A DNA stretch of 52,127 nucleotides from DLAJ01 sp023663615 (GTDB lineage Bacteria > Bacillota > Clostridia > Lachnospirales > Lachnospiraceae), in the NCBI GenBank assembly GCA_023663615.1, contig JAMPHA010000016.1, forward strand, positions 1 through 52,127. The letters run 5' to 3'. Below are positions 1-8,260 of the stretch, in pieces. The position numbers and the translations under genes are program-made. Each line of letters starts with the position of its first letter. Position 1 is the first letter of the stretch. The notes beneath the pieces were generated by a model. That model was not told the DNA's origin. It ran no database searches and saw only the letters and a program-made list of their open reading frames with translations.

Positions 1-130
1 AAGAGGCTCTCCTTCTATGGAATTAGTGCGAATTATTTTTTCCTTTCAAGACTGACGCAAACGGTATACAATGCAGTCAAAGCAGTATGCATTGCAGAAA
101 TTTCGCTTCTTAAGCTTATCGCCTATCGCG

Positions 131-184
131 CAAAAAGGCGGGGTCAGAGCGGCATAACGATCCGTTATGCCGCTCTGACCCCGC
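131..184 (-). terminator. Intrinsic terminator after the GH5 gene
   Basis: A perfect inverted repeat with 22-bp arms (138-159 and 163-184) and a 3-nt loop lies just beyond the stop codon of the minus-strand cellulase gene. Read on the minus strand it is followed by five T residues (136-132). This is the textbook shape of a strong Rho-independent terminator. Bases 1-130 to its left hold no gene I can support. Confidence 0.85.
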
Positions 185-212
185 TGTCTTTGCATATTCC
201 TCTCTGCTTCCG

Positions 213-1979
213 TTAATTTGCCGGCTTATAGAAGAACGTCACCTCGATCGTCTCCACATGCCCCAGCGTATCTGCATCCAGCAGATTCGGCGTCGCCGCA
301 CTCAGACTTCCATCCACAGTACGCGCCTCCGCGGGCACGGACGGCACCCATGCGTTATAAAGGTTCGTGCGCGTGCAGATCCCGTCGTCACTGGAGGTAT
401 ACGGCTTGCCCATCATCCGATACGGCTCGCCGTTTATCAGAATCTCATTGATGCTGATCACATATCCGGGGAACAGCGTCTCTCCGTTTCCGATTGCCAC
501 GGCGGCAAACGCCACACTATCCGCGTAACCGATCGACGTCCCGGTAAAATCAAGACTTACTGTATAAGTCCCTTCTCCTGTGATCTCAACATCCGATGCG
601 ACGATTCCCTCCGTCTTATCATCCGGCTTATAAACATCGCCGACACTATACATCAGATTCCAATCGCCGCTGTTATACATGATCCATGCCACCGCCTCAT
701 CATCGGCAAGCCCTGCCGCAGGCTCCGACGCGGCGAGCGCCTCCGCCATGACCGTCTGCGCGTTCTGCCGGATCTCCTCCTTGCTCATAGACGCCTGTAC
801 ACCGTAGCTGTGCTCCGTATACAACGCCGCCACCTCGCTGTCAATGATCTTGCAGGTATTCCGGTTATACATATTGCTGCAGTCCCATAATACCGGGCAG
901 TAACCGTAGTAATCGCAGTTGGCAAGGAAATTTGTTAAATATTCAACCGTATTCTCTTTCAAGTGATCGATATTCTCGATCAGTACGCCGTACTCACCGA
1001 TCACAACGCCATAACCCTGCGAGGTGAACTTCTCCAGCATGGACAGCTTCTCATTCTGCTCCTCGTAATCCTGCGTGCTTCCCCATGTCGGCAGGCTCGT
1101 ATTGATGCAGTATCCGGACGGATCATAATAATGTACGGACAACAACAGCCTCGGATTCTCACTGTTCATTTCGTCCGTCGGCATCGCGAACCGGCTGTCG
1201 CAGGTCATGCTGATGTCTGTATTATATCCGGCGATCAGCAGAAAGCGCTGTTCGTTATTTCCGCCCGTCGCCCGGACCGTATCCACAAAATTCTGATTGA
1301 TGCGGTTCATCGTCTCGTAGCACTCATCCGGCGAAAGCGCGCCCGAATCCTTCGCTACATCCGTATCGTTTAAGCGGTTGCCCAGCTCTTCGTTTGCAGA
1401 TTCAAAGATCAGATGATCGGAATAATTCCGGTAACGCTCTGCGATCTGCGTCCACATGGATATGTATAATTCCATTGCCTGATCTCTCGTCTCCTGCGTC
1501 GCGGAACCGAACATGCCCCACCAGCTTCCGTCCCAGTGGTCATTGACGATGACGTACATATCCACGGAAAGCGCATAGTTGATGATCTCCTCCACACGGT
1601 CTAAGTACGCCTCGTTGATGGTGTAATCGCCGCTCTCATAATTCATCATATTGGTCCATGCAACCGGAATGCGGAGCGTATCAAATCCCGCCTCATGCAT
1701 ACCTGTGACCATTTCCTGCGTCGTCTCCGGCACGCCCCAGAGCGTCTCATAAGCGGAGACCTCGGCTTCCGTTCCGAGCGACAGGTGTCCGTACGCTTCC
1801 ATTGTATTGCCGAGATTGATCCCGTTTCCCATCATCTCAACAAGCTCCAGCGACGTCAGCTCCGTACGCATCTCGCCCTTCTCAGTCTTCTCGCCGCCGC
1901 AGCCTGCAAGCATCCCGATGCCTAGCAGCATGATGCCGAGCAGATACCCCGTTCTTTTTTTCCATGTCCGTTTGCTCAT
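213..1979 (-). CDS. Secreted GH5 family endoglucanase lipoprotein
   Basis: A predicted extracellular beta-1,4-glucanase (cellulase or related beta-glucanase) of 588 residues, tethered to the outer face of the membrane. The N-terminus is a lipoprotein signal with lipobox LAGC (Cys27). Residues about 40-390 form a glycoside hydrolase family 5 barrel: NGINLGNTME near the start, acid/base Glu197 in the ESANEE motif, and nucleophile Glu329 in VVIGEYG. Residues about 425-588 form a separate beta-rich domain, probably a carbohydrate-binding module. The ATG follows a GGAGGAAG ribosome site. The gene is monocistronic, with its own promoter and a strong terminator, which suggests substrate-responsive expression. 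Family assignment is firm; exact substrate (cellulose, lichenan, xyloglucan) cannot be read from sequence. Confidence 0.88.
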   Translation of the reverse strand: MSKRTWKKRTGYLLGIMLLGIGMLAGCGGEKTEKGEMRTELTSLELVEMMGNGINLGNTMEAYGHLSLGTEAEVSAYETLWGVPETTQEMVTGMHEAGFDTLRIPVAWTNMMNYESGDYTINEAYLDRVEEIINYALSVDMYVIVNDHWDGSWWGMFGSATQETRDQAMELYISMWTQIAERYRNYSDHLIFESANEELGNRLNDTDVAKDSGALSPDECYETMNRINQNFVDTVRATGGNNEQRFLLIAGYNTDISMTCDSRFAMPTDEMNSENPRLLLSVHYYDPSGYCINTSLPTWGSTQDYEEQNEKLSMLEKFTSQGYGVVIGEYGVLIENIDHLKENTVEYLTNFLANCDYYGYCPVLWDCSNMYNRNTCKIIDSEVAALYTEHSYGVQASMSKEEIRQNAQTVMAEALAASEPAAGLADDEAVAWIMYNSGDWNLMYSVGDVYKPDDKTEGIVASDVEITGEGTYTVSLDFTGTSIGYADSVAFAAVAIGNGETLFPGYVISINEILINGEPYRMMGKPYTSSDDGICTRTNLYNAWVPSVPAEARTVDGSLSAATPNLLDADTLGHVETIEVTFFYKPAN

Positions 1980-2017
1980 ATGGCTTCCTCCTCACAAAAA
2001 AGCAGTTTCATATTTGT

Positions 2018-2075
2018 ATCATACCACAATACGTTTCCTTCCGAAACTGCAACTTTTAGAGTTGAAATACGTTTC
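2018..2075 (-). promoter_or_regulatory. Cellulase promoter with repeated operator-like motif
   Basis: On the minus strand an extended -10 element (TG-G-TATGAT, hexamer at 2023-2018) lies about 40 nt upstream of the cellulase ATG; no good -35 is visible. The 10-mer GAAACGTATT occurs twice in the same orientation (2037-2028 and 2075-2066), one copy immediately upstream of the -10. A repeated motif at a weak -35 is what a binding site for a sugar-responsive regulator would look like. No regulator gene is adjacent, so the regulator is unknown. Confidence 0.45.
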
Positions 2076-2144
2076 TTTTCCGCGGTATCGGTCCGCCCGC
2101 GCCTATCGGCATGACATCTGCAAATTGCGTATTTTTTCACGGCA

Positions 2145-2192
2145 AAAACAAAAAACCTTGGATCCCTCACATACAAGGTTTCCAAGGTTTTT
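2145..2192 (-). terminator. Terminator after tRNA-Glu
   Basis: Directly after the tRNA on the minus strand, a 10-bp perfect stem (arms 2153-2162 and 2181-2190, 18-nt loop) is followed by a T-rich run (TTTTTTGTTTTT when read on the minus strand). It ends the tRNA transcript and separates it from the cellulase promoter. Confidence 0.75.
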
Positions 2193-2198
2193 CACGAA

Positions 2199-2270
2199 CA
2201 GCTGATAGGGGAATCGAACCCCTGTTTCCGCCGTGAGAGGGCGGCGTCTTAACCGCTTGACCAATCAGCC
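2199..2270 (-). tRNA. tRNA-Glu(CTC)
   Basis: A complete 72-nt cloverleaf reads on the minus strand. The 7-bp acceptor stem starts GGCTGAT and closes with ATCAGCT. The anticodon loop is CTCTCAC on a 5-bp CCGCC/GGCGG stem, giving anticodon CTC after the conserved U33, and the T arm is GGGGTTCGATTCCCC. The 3' CCA is not encoded and must be added. It resembles other Firmicutes tRNA-Glu in the D-arm and anticodon region. It stands alone, followed by its own terminator; no convincing promoter was found between it and polC. Confidence 0.92.
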
Positions 2271-2506
2271 ATTTCTCATGCCTCATGCAAGGCACTTGCT
2301 TATCATAGTATATTTCATAAAAAAAAGCAATACCTAAATTCAAATTTTTTATGAGTTATTTTTTATGAACCACCTGAAATTTTCACAAAAATACCTATGC
2401 CCTTTCCGCACGGATGCAGTCATGGGTTTTGTATGTATTATAAATGTCATTATATACTAAAACCCGACACAAGTCTACAACTCCGGTTATCTATTTCATG
2501 ACGTTC

Positions 2507-5500
2507 CTACGACACAAAATCAAACAGGCTGAGCTGGTTCGAAAGCGGAATGTCGCCGAGCAGTCCCATTTCCGCCATCTCATCCACACATTTTTTCGGC
2601 GTTTTCGTCCGGTCATAAAAATCGTCCCTCGACAGAAACGGACCGTCCTTCGCCGCCTCGACAATGGCGTCCGCAATCGCCTCGGACACGCCGTCGATAC
2701 TTGTTAAAGACGGCATGATCTTTCCGTCCTCCGTGACCGTGAACAGGCGCGACTGCGCCTTGAAAATATCAATCGGCACAAACTCATAACCGCGCGCATA
2801 CATTTCCTGCACGATCTTCATGTCGCCGTACGCATCCTGCTCCTTATTCGCAAGCGTGTCCATACGCTTTTTATAATCGCTCATGATGCTCTCCAAATGC
2901 GCCCTTCCCCTGCACATGAGGGCATAGGAAAACGCCTTGGCGCGGATCGAAAAATACGCCGCGTAATAAGCCAGCGGATAATTGACCTTGCAATAGGCAA
3001 TACGCCACGCCATCATGACATACGCCGCGGCATGCGCCTTCGGAAACATGTACTTGATCTTTTTGCAGGACCAGATGTACCAGTCCGGCACGTCATGCTC
3101 TAACATGACCTGCTCCATCTCCTCGGTCAGCCCTTTTCCCTTCCGCACCTTCTCCATGATCGTGAACGCCTGCTCGCTCTCGATTCCTTTTTGGATCAGA
3201 TAGATCATGATGTCGTCACGCGTGCAGATCGCCGTGGAGATCGTCGCCTTTCCCTCCTCGATCAGCGTCTGCGCGTTGCCAAGCCACACATCCGTTCCGT
3301 GCGACAGTCCGGAAATCCGCACCAGATCGGAAAAAGACTGCGGCTTCGTATCCTTCAGCATCTGGATGACGAACTCGGTTCCAAACTCCGGAATCCCCAG
3401 CGACCCCAGTTCGCACCCGCTGATCTCCTCCGGCGTGATGCCGAGCGCCTCCGTGGAGGAAAATAAGGACATGACCTGCTGATCGTCCAACGGGATCTTC
3501 GTCGGATCGACACCCGTTAAGTCCTGAAGCATACGGATCATCGTCGGATCATCGTGTCCGAGAATGTCAAGCTTTAACAGGTTGTGGTCGATGGAATGAT
3601 AATCAAAATGCGTCGTGATGATCGGTGTTGTCATATCGTTTGCCGGATGCTGGACGGGCGTGAACGAATTGATCTCCTCGCCGACCGGAAGCACGACAAT
3701 ACCGCCCGGATGCTGACCCGTCGTCCGCCGCACCCCCGTACAGCCGACGGATAAACGGTTGATCTCGCTCGCGCGCTTTTTGACGCCGCGCTCCTCAAAA
3801 TACTTGCGCACATACCCGTACGCCGTCTTATCCGCGACCGCACCGATCGTTCCCGCGCGGTACGTCTGTCCGTATCCGAAGATCACTTCCGTATACTTGT
3901 GCGCCTTGCTCTGATATTCGCCCGAAAAATTCAGGTCAATATCCGGCTCTTTATTTCCTTTAAACCCAAGAAACGTCTCAAACGGAATGTCAAATCCGTC
4001 CTTGATCAGCGGTTTCCCGCATTTCGGACAGATCTTATCCGGCATATCGCAGCCGCTTCTGCCGGAAAATGCCGCGACCTCCTCGGAATCAAAATCGGTA
4101 TAATAACAATTGGCGCAGCGGTAGTGCGGCGCAAGGGAATTGACCTCCGTGATCCCCGCCATGAACGCCACGAACGAAGAACCGACCGAACCGCGCGAGC
4201 CGACCAGATACCCGTCCTCGACCGACTTCCACACAAGCTTCTGCGCAATGATATACATGACGGCAAACCCGTTGGAAATAATCGAATTCAGTTCTTTTTT
4301 CAACCGTTTTTCCACAACATCGGGCAGCGTTTCTCCGTACAGCTCATGCGCACGGTTATAGCAGATCTCCGTTAAGATCTGATCGCTGTTTTCAATGACC
4401 GGCGGGCATTTATCCGGGCGCACGGGCGAAATGTACTCGCACATGTCCGCGATGAGATTGGGATTGGTGATGACGATCTCCTCCGCCTTTTCCGGGGACA
4501 GATAGGAAAACTCCGAGAGCATCTCCTCCGTTGTGCGAAAATAAAGCGGCGCCTGCTCGTCCGCGTCGGGAAATCCCTGTCCCGCCATCAGAATCCGCCG
4601 GTAAATTTCGTCTTCAGGGTTCAAAAAATGAACATCGCAGGTCGCAACAACGGGCTTGCAGAACTGCTCGCCCAGCGCAATGATCTTTTTATTCAAAGCG
4701 ATCAGATCCTCGTCGCTCCGGACATCGGGATGCTTCTCGTCACGGATCATATAACGGTTGTTGCCGATCGGCTGTACTTCCAGATAATCATAAAACCGGA
4801 CGATCCGGCTGATGTCCTCCTCTGATTTTTGTTCCACGATCGCGCGGAACAGCTCGCCCGCTTCGCAGGCGCTTCCGATAATCAGTCCCTCACGGTACTT
4901 CATCAAAAGGCTTTTCGGCATTTTGGGACGGCGGCTGAAATAGTTAAGGTGGGACTCCGAGATCAGCTTATACAGGTTGATGCGCCCCGTATCGTTTTTT
5001 GCCAAAACAATGACGTGGTACGCATGCAGCTTTCTGACCGCCTCGATGTTTGCCGCGCCAAGCGCATTGATTTTTGCAAGGTCATCCACGCCCCGCTCTT
5101 TGCACATCGCAAGAAAGCACAGGAAAATCTCCGCCGTCGCTTCCGCATCATTGACCGCGCGGTGGTGCCCCTCCAGCAGAATATTTAATTTTTTGCAGAT
5201 CGTATCCAGCGTGAATTTATTTAACTCCGGCATCAGCGCGCGCGCAAGCCCGACCGTATCCAGATAGGTGTACTCCGTGTCAAAACCCTGCCTTCTGCAA
5301 TTCTCTTTGAAAAAACTCATGTCGAAGTCGGCATTGTGCGCCACTAGGACCGCGCCCTCGCAGAACGCGGCAAATTCCGGCAGGACCTGTTCGATCATCG
5401 GCGCGTCGATCACCATGCTGTCACGGATGTTTGTCAGCTTTTCGATCTCATAGGGGATCGGCACATCGGGATTCACAAACGTGGAGAAGCGCTCCTTGAT

Positions 5501-7054
5501 CTTTCCGCCCTCCACCCTGACCGCACCGATCTCAATCATGCGGTTCGAGACCGGGGAAAATCCCGTCGTCTCCAAGTCAAACACGACATAGGCGCCGTCT
5601 AACGGATACGGCTTCGGATTGGTGACGATCTGTTTTAAGTCATCCACCAAATATCCCTCCACACCGTAAAGCGGCTTAAATCCAGGCGCGAGCTTATCCA
5701 GCGTATGATTCGCATCCGGAAACGCCTGCACATCGCCGTGATCGGTGATCGCCATCGCGGTCATTCCCCAGCGGTTTGCGCATTTTAACAGATCGGAGAC
5801 GTCGGATACGCCGTCCATATCGCTCATCTTTGTATGGCAATGCAGCTCCACTCGCTTGCGCACGCTGTAGTCCATGCGCGACTTGCGGGTGTCCGTGCTC
5901 TTTTTGATCCCGAAAATGGAACCGATCGTCAGTTCCCCGTCGAAGCGGTCAAGCTGCGTCACGCCTTTGAGCTTGACAAATTCATGTTCCTGAAACTTGT
6001 CCTTTATCTCCTCAAACTGTTCGTTTTTGAAAAACATTTTTACCGTGATCGTGTCCGTAAAGTCCGTGAGATCAAAGATCAGAATCGTCTTTTCGTTTTT
6101 GATGGCGCGCGGATCCACTCTTGTGAGCATACCGGAGACGACGACTTCTTCCATCTCTCCCTGAATCTCGTCAAGCCGCATCGGTTCGTCGTCAAAATCA
6201 CGCCCCCAGATGACGTCGGGATTGTCCGAACGTCGTCCGGTCTTTCCGTATCCGCCTTTGGCATAAGCGCCTTTTCCAAATTCTCTGCCCACGCCGCGCT
6301 GTGCTGTGCCTGCTCCATCAGATGTGCCGTCTGCTCCCTGCAGTGCGGCAAAACCGGCGGCTTCCTGCGGCGCTCCGTCTGCTCCATGGGACGCGTTAAA
6401 GCCGTCCACGCCATCCGGCGTGCCGCCCGTACCGCGATCCGTGGCGTTCCCGTCCGCAGACATGCCTGCCGCCGCGCCCGCGCGGTTTACAATATCAATG
6501 ACTTCCCTGCGCAGACGCTCTTCGTCCTCCTGCCGATGCTTGTCCCCTGCCGCCTCGCGATAGCCGATCTCCGCCTCCGCGTGCATGGAAAACCGTTTTT
6601 GCAGAAGATTATCCAAAATATTTTTTAATTCCCGCTCTTTCCCGCGCGCAAGCACGGTATCCTCGACTTCCACCAAAAGTTCATGTTCCCCCGGATAGGA
6701 AAAGCGTGCTTTTTTCATCATGGAAAATAAAATATGATCATAGGCGCGCAGCTCTAAAAGCAGACTGTCATAGTAGGCATCCATGAGCTTGGGCAGATCG
6801 TACTGCGCAGAAAGGACATAACGCTCCAGCAGGCGCACCGTCATATTCACCCGCGGAAAGAGCTGTTTTTTGATCTCCTGTTCCGCATAAAAAATATCTT
6901 CCTTTTGCAGCAGGCGCTCCGAAAAAAGATATACACGCAGCGCGTCCTTATTCCGCGTCGTGCTGACGCGCTCCACCGAGACCGGCTCGAAACGCGCCCT
7001 GACCGTCTGATTTAATTTCAGTGAGGGAAACACCTCAAAAAAGCTCTTTGCCAT
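2507..7054 (-). CDS. polC: DNA polymerase III PolC-type alpha subunit
   Basis: The main replicative DNA polymerase of low-GC Gram-positives, with built-in 3'-5' proofreading; 1515 residues, a normal length. In order: N-terminal domains to about residue 190, an OB-fold region near 300-385, a PHP domain opening with HCHTKMSDMDG (about 405), an inserted DEDD exonuclease (FDLETTG about 492, HRAVNDA later), then the polymerase core with a CxxC...CPKC zinc site, PDIDLNFSG, and FPKAHAAAY. Residues about 190-280 are an unusual Gly/Ala/Asp-rich low-complexity linker. A longer frame would need a TTG start; the ATG at 7054 has an AAAGGAAG ribosome site 6 nt upstream, so it is preferred. It lies 14 nt after ispG and is probably cotranscribed with it. 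Confidence 0.97.
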   Translation of the reverse strand: MAKSFFEVFPSLKLNQTVRARFEPVSVERVSTTRNKDALRVYLFSERLLQKEDIFYAEQEIKKQLFPRVNMTVRLLERYVLSAQYDLPKLMDAYYDSLLLELRAYDHILFSMMKKARFSYPGEHELLVEVEDTVLARGKERELKNILDNLLQKRFSMHAEAEIGYREAAGDKHRQEDEERLRREVIDIVNRAGAAAGMSADGNATDRGTGGTPDGVDGFNASHGADGAPQEAAGFAALQGADGTSDGAGTAQRGVGREFGKGAYAKGGYGKTGRRSDNPDVIWGRDFDDEPMRLDEIQGEMEEVVVSGMLTRVDPRAIKNEKTILIFDLTDFTDTITVKMFFKNEQFEEIKDKFQEHEFVKLKGVTQLDRFDGELTIGSIFGIKKSTDTRKSRMDYSVRKRVELHCHTKMSDMDGVSDVSDLLKCANRWGMTAMAITDHGDVQAFPDANHTLDKLAPGFKPLYGVEGYLVDDLKQIVTNPKPYPLDGAYVVFDLETTGFSPVSNRMIEIGAVRVEGGKIKERFSTFVNPDVPIPYEIEKLTNIRDSMVIDAPMIEQVLPEFAAFCEGAVLVAHNADFDMSFFKENCRRQGFDTEYTYLDTVGLARALMPELNKFTLDTICKKLNILLEGHHRAVNDAEATAEIFLCFLAMCKERGVDDLAKINALGAANIEAVRKLHAYHVIVLAKNDTGRINLYKLISESHLNYFSRRPKMPKSLLMKYREGLIIGSACEAGELFRAIVEQKSEEDISRIVRFYDYLEVQPIGNNRYMIRDEKHPDVRSDEDLIALNKKIIALGEQFCKPVVATCDVHFLNPEDEIYRRILMAGQGFPDADEQAPLYFRTTEEMLSEFSYLSPEKAEEIVITNPNLIADMCEYISPVRPDKCPPVIENSDQILTEICYNRAHELYGETLPDVVEKRLKKELNSIISNGFAVMYIIAQKLVWKSVEDGYLVGSRGSVGSSFVAFMAGITEVNSLAPHYRCANCYYTDFDSEEVAAFSGRSGCDMPDKICPKCGKPLIKDGFDIPFETFLGFKGNKEPDIDLNFSGEYQSKAHKYTEVIFGYGQTYRAGTIGAVADKTAYGYVRKYFEERGVKKRASEINRLSVGCTGVRRTTGQHPGGIVVLPVGEEINSFTPVQHPANDMTTPIITTHFDYHSIDHNLLKLDILGHDDPTMIRMLQDLTGVDPTKIPLDDQQVMSLFSSTEALGITPEEISGCELGSLGIPEFGTEFVIQMLKDTKPQSFSDLVRISGLSHGTDVWLGNAQTLIEEGKATISTAICTRDDIMIYLIQKGIESEQAFTIMEKVRKGKGLTEEMEQVMLEHDVPDWYIWSCKKIKYMFPKAHAAAYVMMAWRIAYCKVNYPLAYYAAYFSIRAKAFSYALMCRGRAHLESIMSDYKKRMDTLANKEQDAYGDMKIVQEMYARGYEFVPIDIFKAQSRLFTVTEDGKIMPSLTSIDGVSEAIADAIVEAAKDGPFLSRDDFYDRTKTPKKCVDEMAEMGLLGDIPLSNQLSLFDFVS

Positions 7055-7068
7055 CTTATCTTCCTTTT

Positions 7069-8130
7069 TCAATCTGTGCTCCAGTGGAGCAGTTCATCCC
7101 GCAAAACGGAAAGCAGTTGTTCCTCCGGTACTTTCCGTACGATCTCGCCCTTTTTGATGAGCAGACCTTCCCCGTCGCCGCCCGCGATGCCGATGTCCGC
7201 CTCCCGCGCCTCGCCCGGACCGTTGACAGCGCAGCCCATCACGGCAACCTTGATATTGAGCGGAATATCCTGCACCATCTCCTCGACCCGGTTCGCCAGT
7301 CCGATCAGGTCGATCCTCGTCCTTCCGCAGGTCGGGCAGGATACAACTTCAATGCCGCCCGTGCGGAGTCCCATATTGCGCAGGATCTGTTTTGCACTCT
7401 TTACTTCTTCCACAGGATCGCCCGTCAGAGAAACGCGGATCGTATCGCCGATTCCCTCATATAAAATAACGCCCAGTCCCAGCGCGGATTTGATATTGCC
7501 GCTCGTCAGCGTGCCCGACTCCGTAATGCCGACATGCAGCGGATAGGCTGTCTTTTCCGCGATCAACTCATGCGCTTTGATGGAAAAAAGAACATCCGAC
7601 GACTTGATGCTGATGACAATTCTGTCATAATCAAGCTCCTCGATCATGCGCACTTTAGAGAGCGCGCTCTCCACAATGCCCTCCGGCGTTACGCCGCCGT
7701 ATTTCTCGATCATTTCACGCTCCAGGCTGCCGCCGTTCACACCGACACGGATCGGAATGTTCCGCTCTTTTGCCGCATCCACGACCGCCTTCACGTTTTC
7801 TTTGGATCCGATATTGCCCGGATTGATGCGGATTTTATCCGCGCCGTTTTCAATCGCCGCGATCGCCATGCGATAATCGAAGTGAATGTCCGCTACAAGC
7901 GGGATCCGGATCTGTTTTTTGATCTCTGCGATCGCCTGCGCCGCCTCCTTCGTCGGTACGGTGCAGCGGACGATGTCGCACCCCGCCGCCTCTAACCGCT
8001 GAATCTGCCGCACAGTTGCCCCGACATCCTCCGTCCGCGTATTTGTCATAGATTGAATCAAAATCGGATTCCCGCCGCCGATCACGCGGTCCCCGATCTG
8101 AATTACCCTGGTCTGTTCTCTTTTTGTCAT
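7069..8130 (-). CDS. ispG: 4-hydroxy-3-methylbut-2-en-1-yl diphosphate synthase (IspG/GcpE)
   Basis: Catalyses the penultimate step of the MEP isoprenoid pathway: reductive ring opening of methylerythritol cyclodiphosphate to HMBPP, using a 4Fe-4S cluster. The protein has 353 residues, the usual length of the two-domain bacterial form. The N-terminal barrel begins MTKREQTRVIQIG, and the C-terminal domain carries the cluster ligands in CPTCGRT and VMGCAVNGPGEA. An upstream in-frame extension to 8277 exists but runs into the exporter gene and lacks family similarity; the start at 8130 has a GAGG site upstream. With dxr in the same cluster it supplies the precursor for undecaprenyl phosphate. 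It is separated from rseP, its common neighbour, by an accessory block. Confidence 0.95.
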   Translation of the reverse strand: MTKREQTRVIQIGDRVIGGGNPILIQSMTNTRTEDVGATVRQIQRLEAAGCDIVRCTVPTKEAAQAIAEIKKQIRIPLVADIHFDYRMAIAAIENGADKIRINPGNIGSKENVKAVVDAAKERNIPIRVGVNGGSLEREMIEKYGGVTPEGIVESALSKVRMIEELDYDRIVISIKSSDVLFSIKAHELIAEKTAYPLHVGITESGTLTSGNIKSALGLGVILYEGIGDTIRVSLTGDPVEEVKSAKQILRNMGLRTGGIEVVSCPTCGRTRIDLIGLANRVEEMVQDIPLNIKVAVMGCAVNGPGEAREADIGIAGGDGEGLLIKKGEIVRKVPEEQLLSVLRDELLHWSTD

Positions 8131-8178
8131 CCTGCGCCTCGTTTCTGCAAATGTCTGTCTCTGCTTTATTCCACATTT

Positions 8179-8208
8179 ATTATAACAGTTTCCGGTTTTG
8201 TCTGCCAC
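8179..8208 (-). promoter_or_regulatory. Promoter of ispG-polC
   Basis: A consensus -10 TATAAT (8184-8179) preceded by TGT makes an extended -10 on the minus strand, about 50 nt upstream of the ispG start. The -35 (TGGCAG near 8207) is weak. It would let ispG and polC be transcribed independently of the accessory genes that now separate them from rseP. Confidence 0.55.
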
Positions 8209-8260
8209 CGGATTTGAAGGAACTTCGTTCCCCGATACGGCGATAAAAAGCTTGCAAAGA

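Noticed and set aside
1..130. Possible gene fragment at the left edge
   Set aside because: No frame with recognisable protein similarity or start/stop context; too short to judge.
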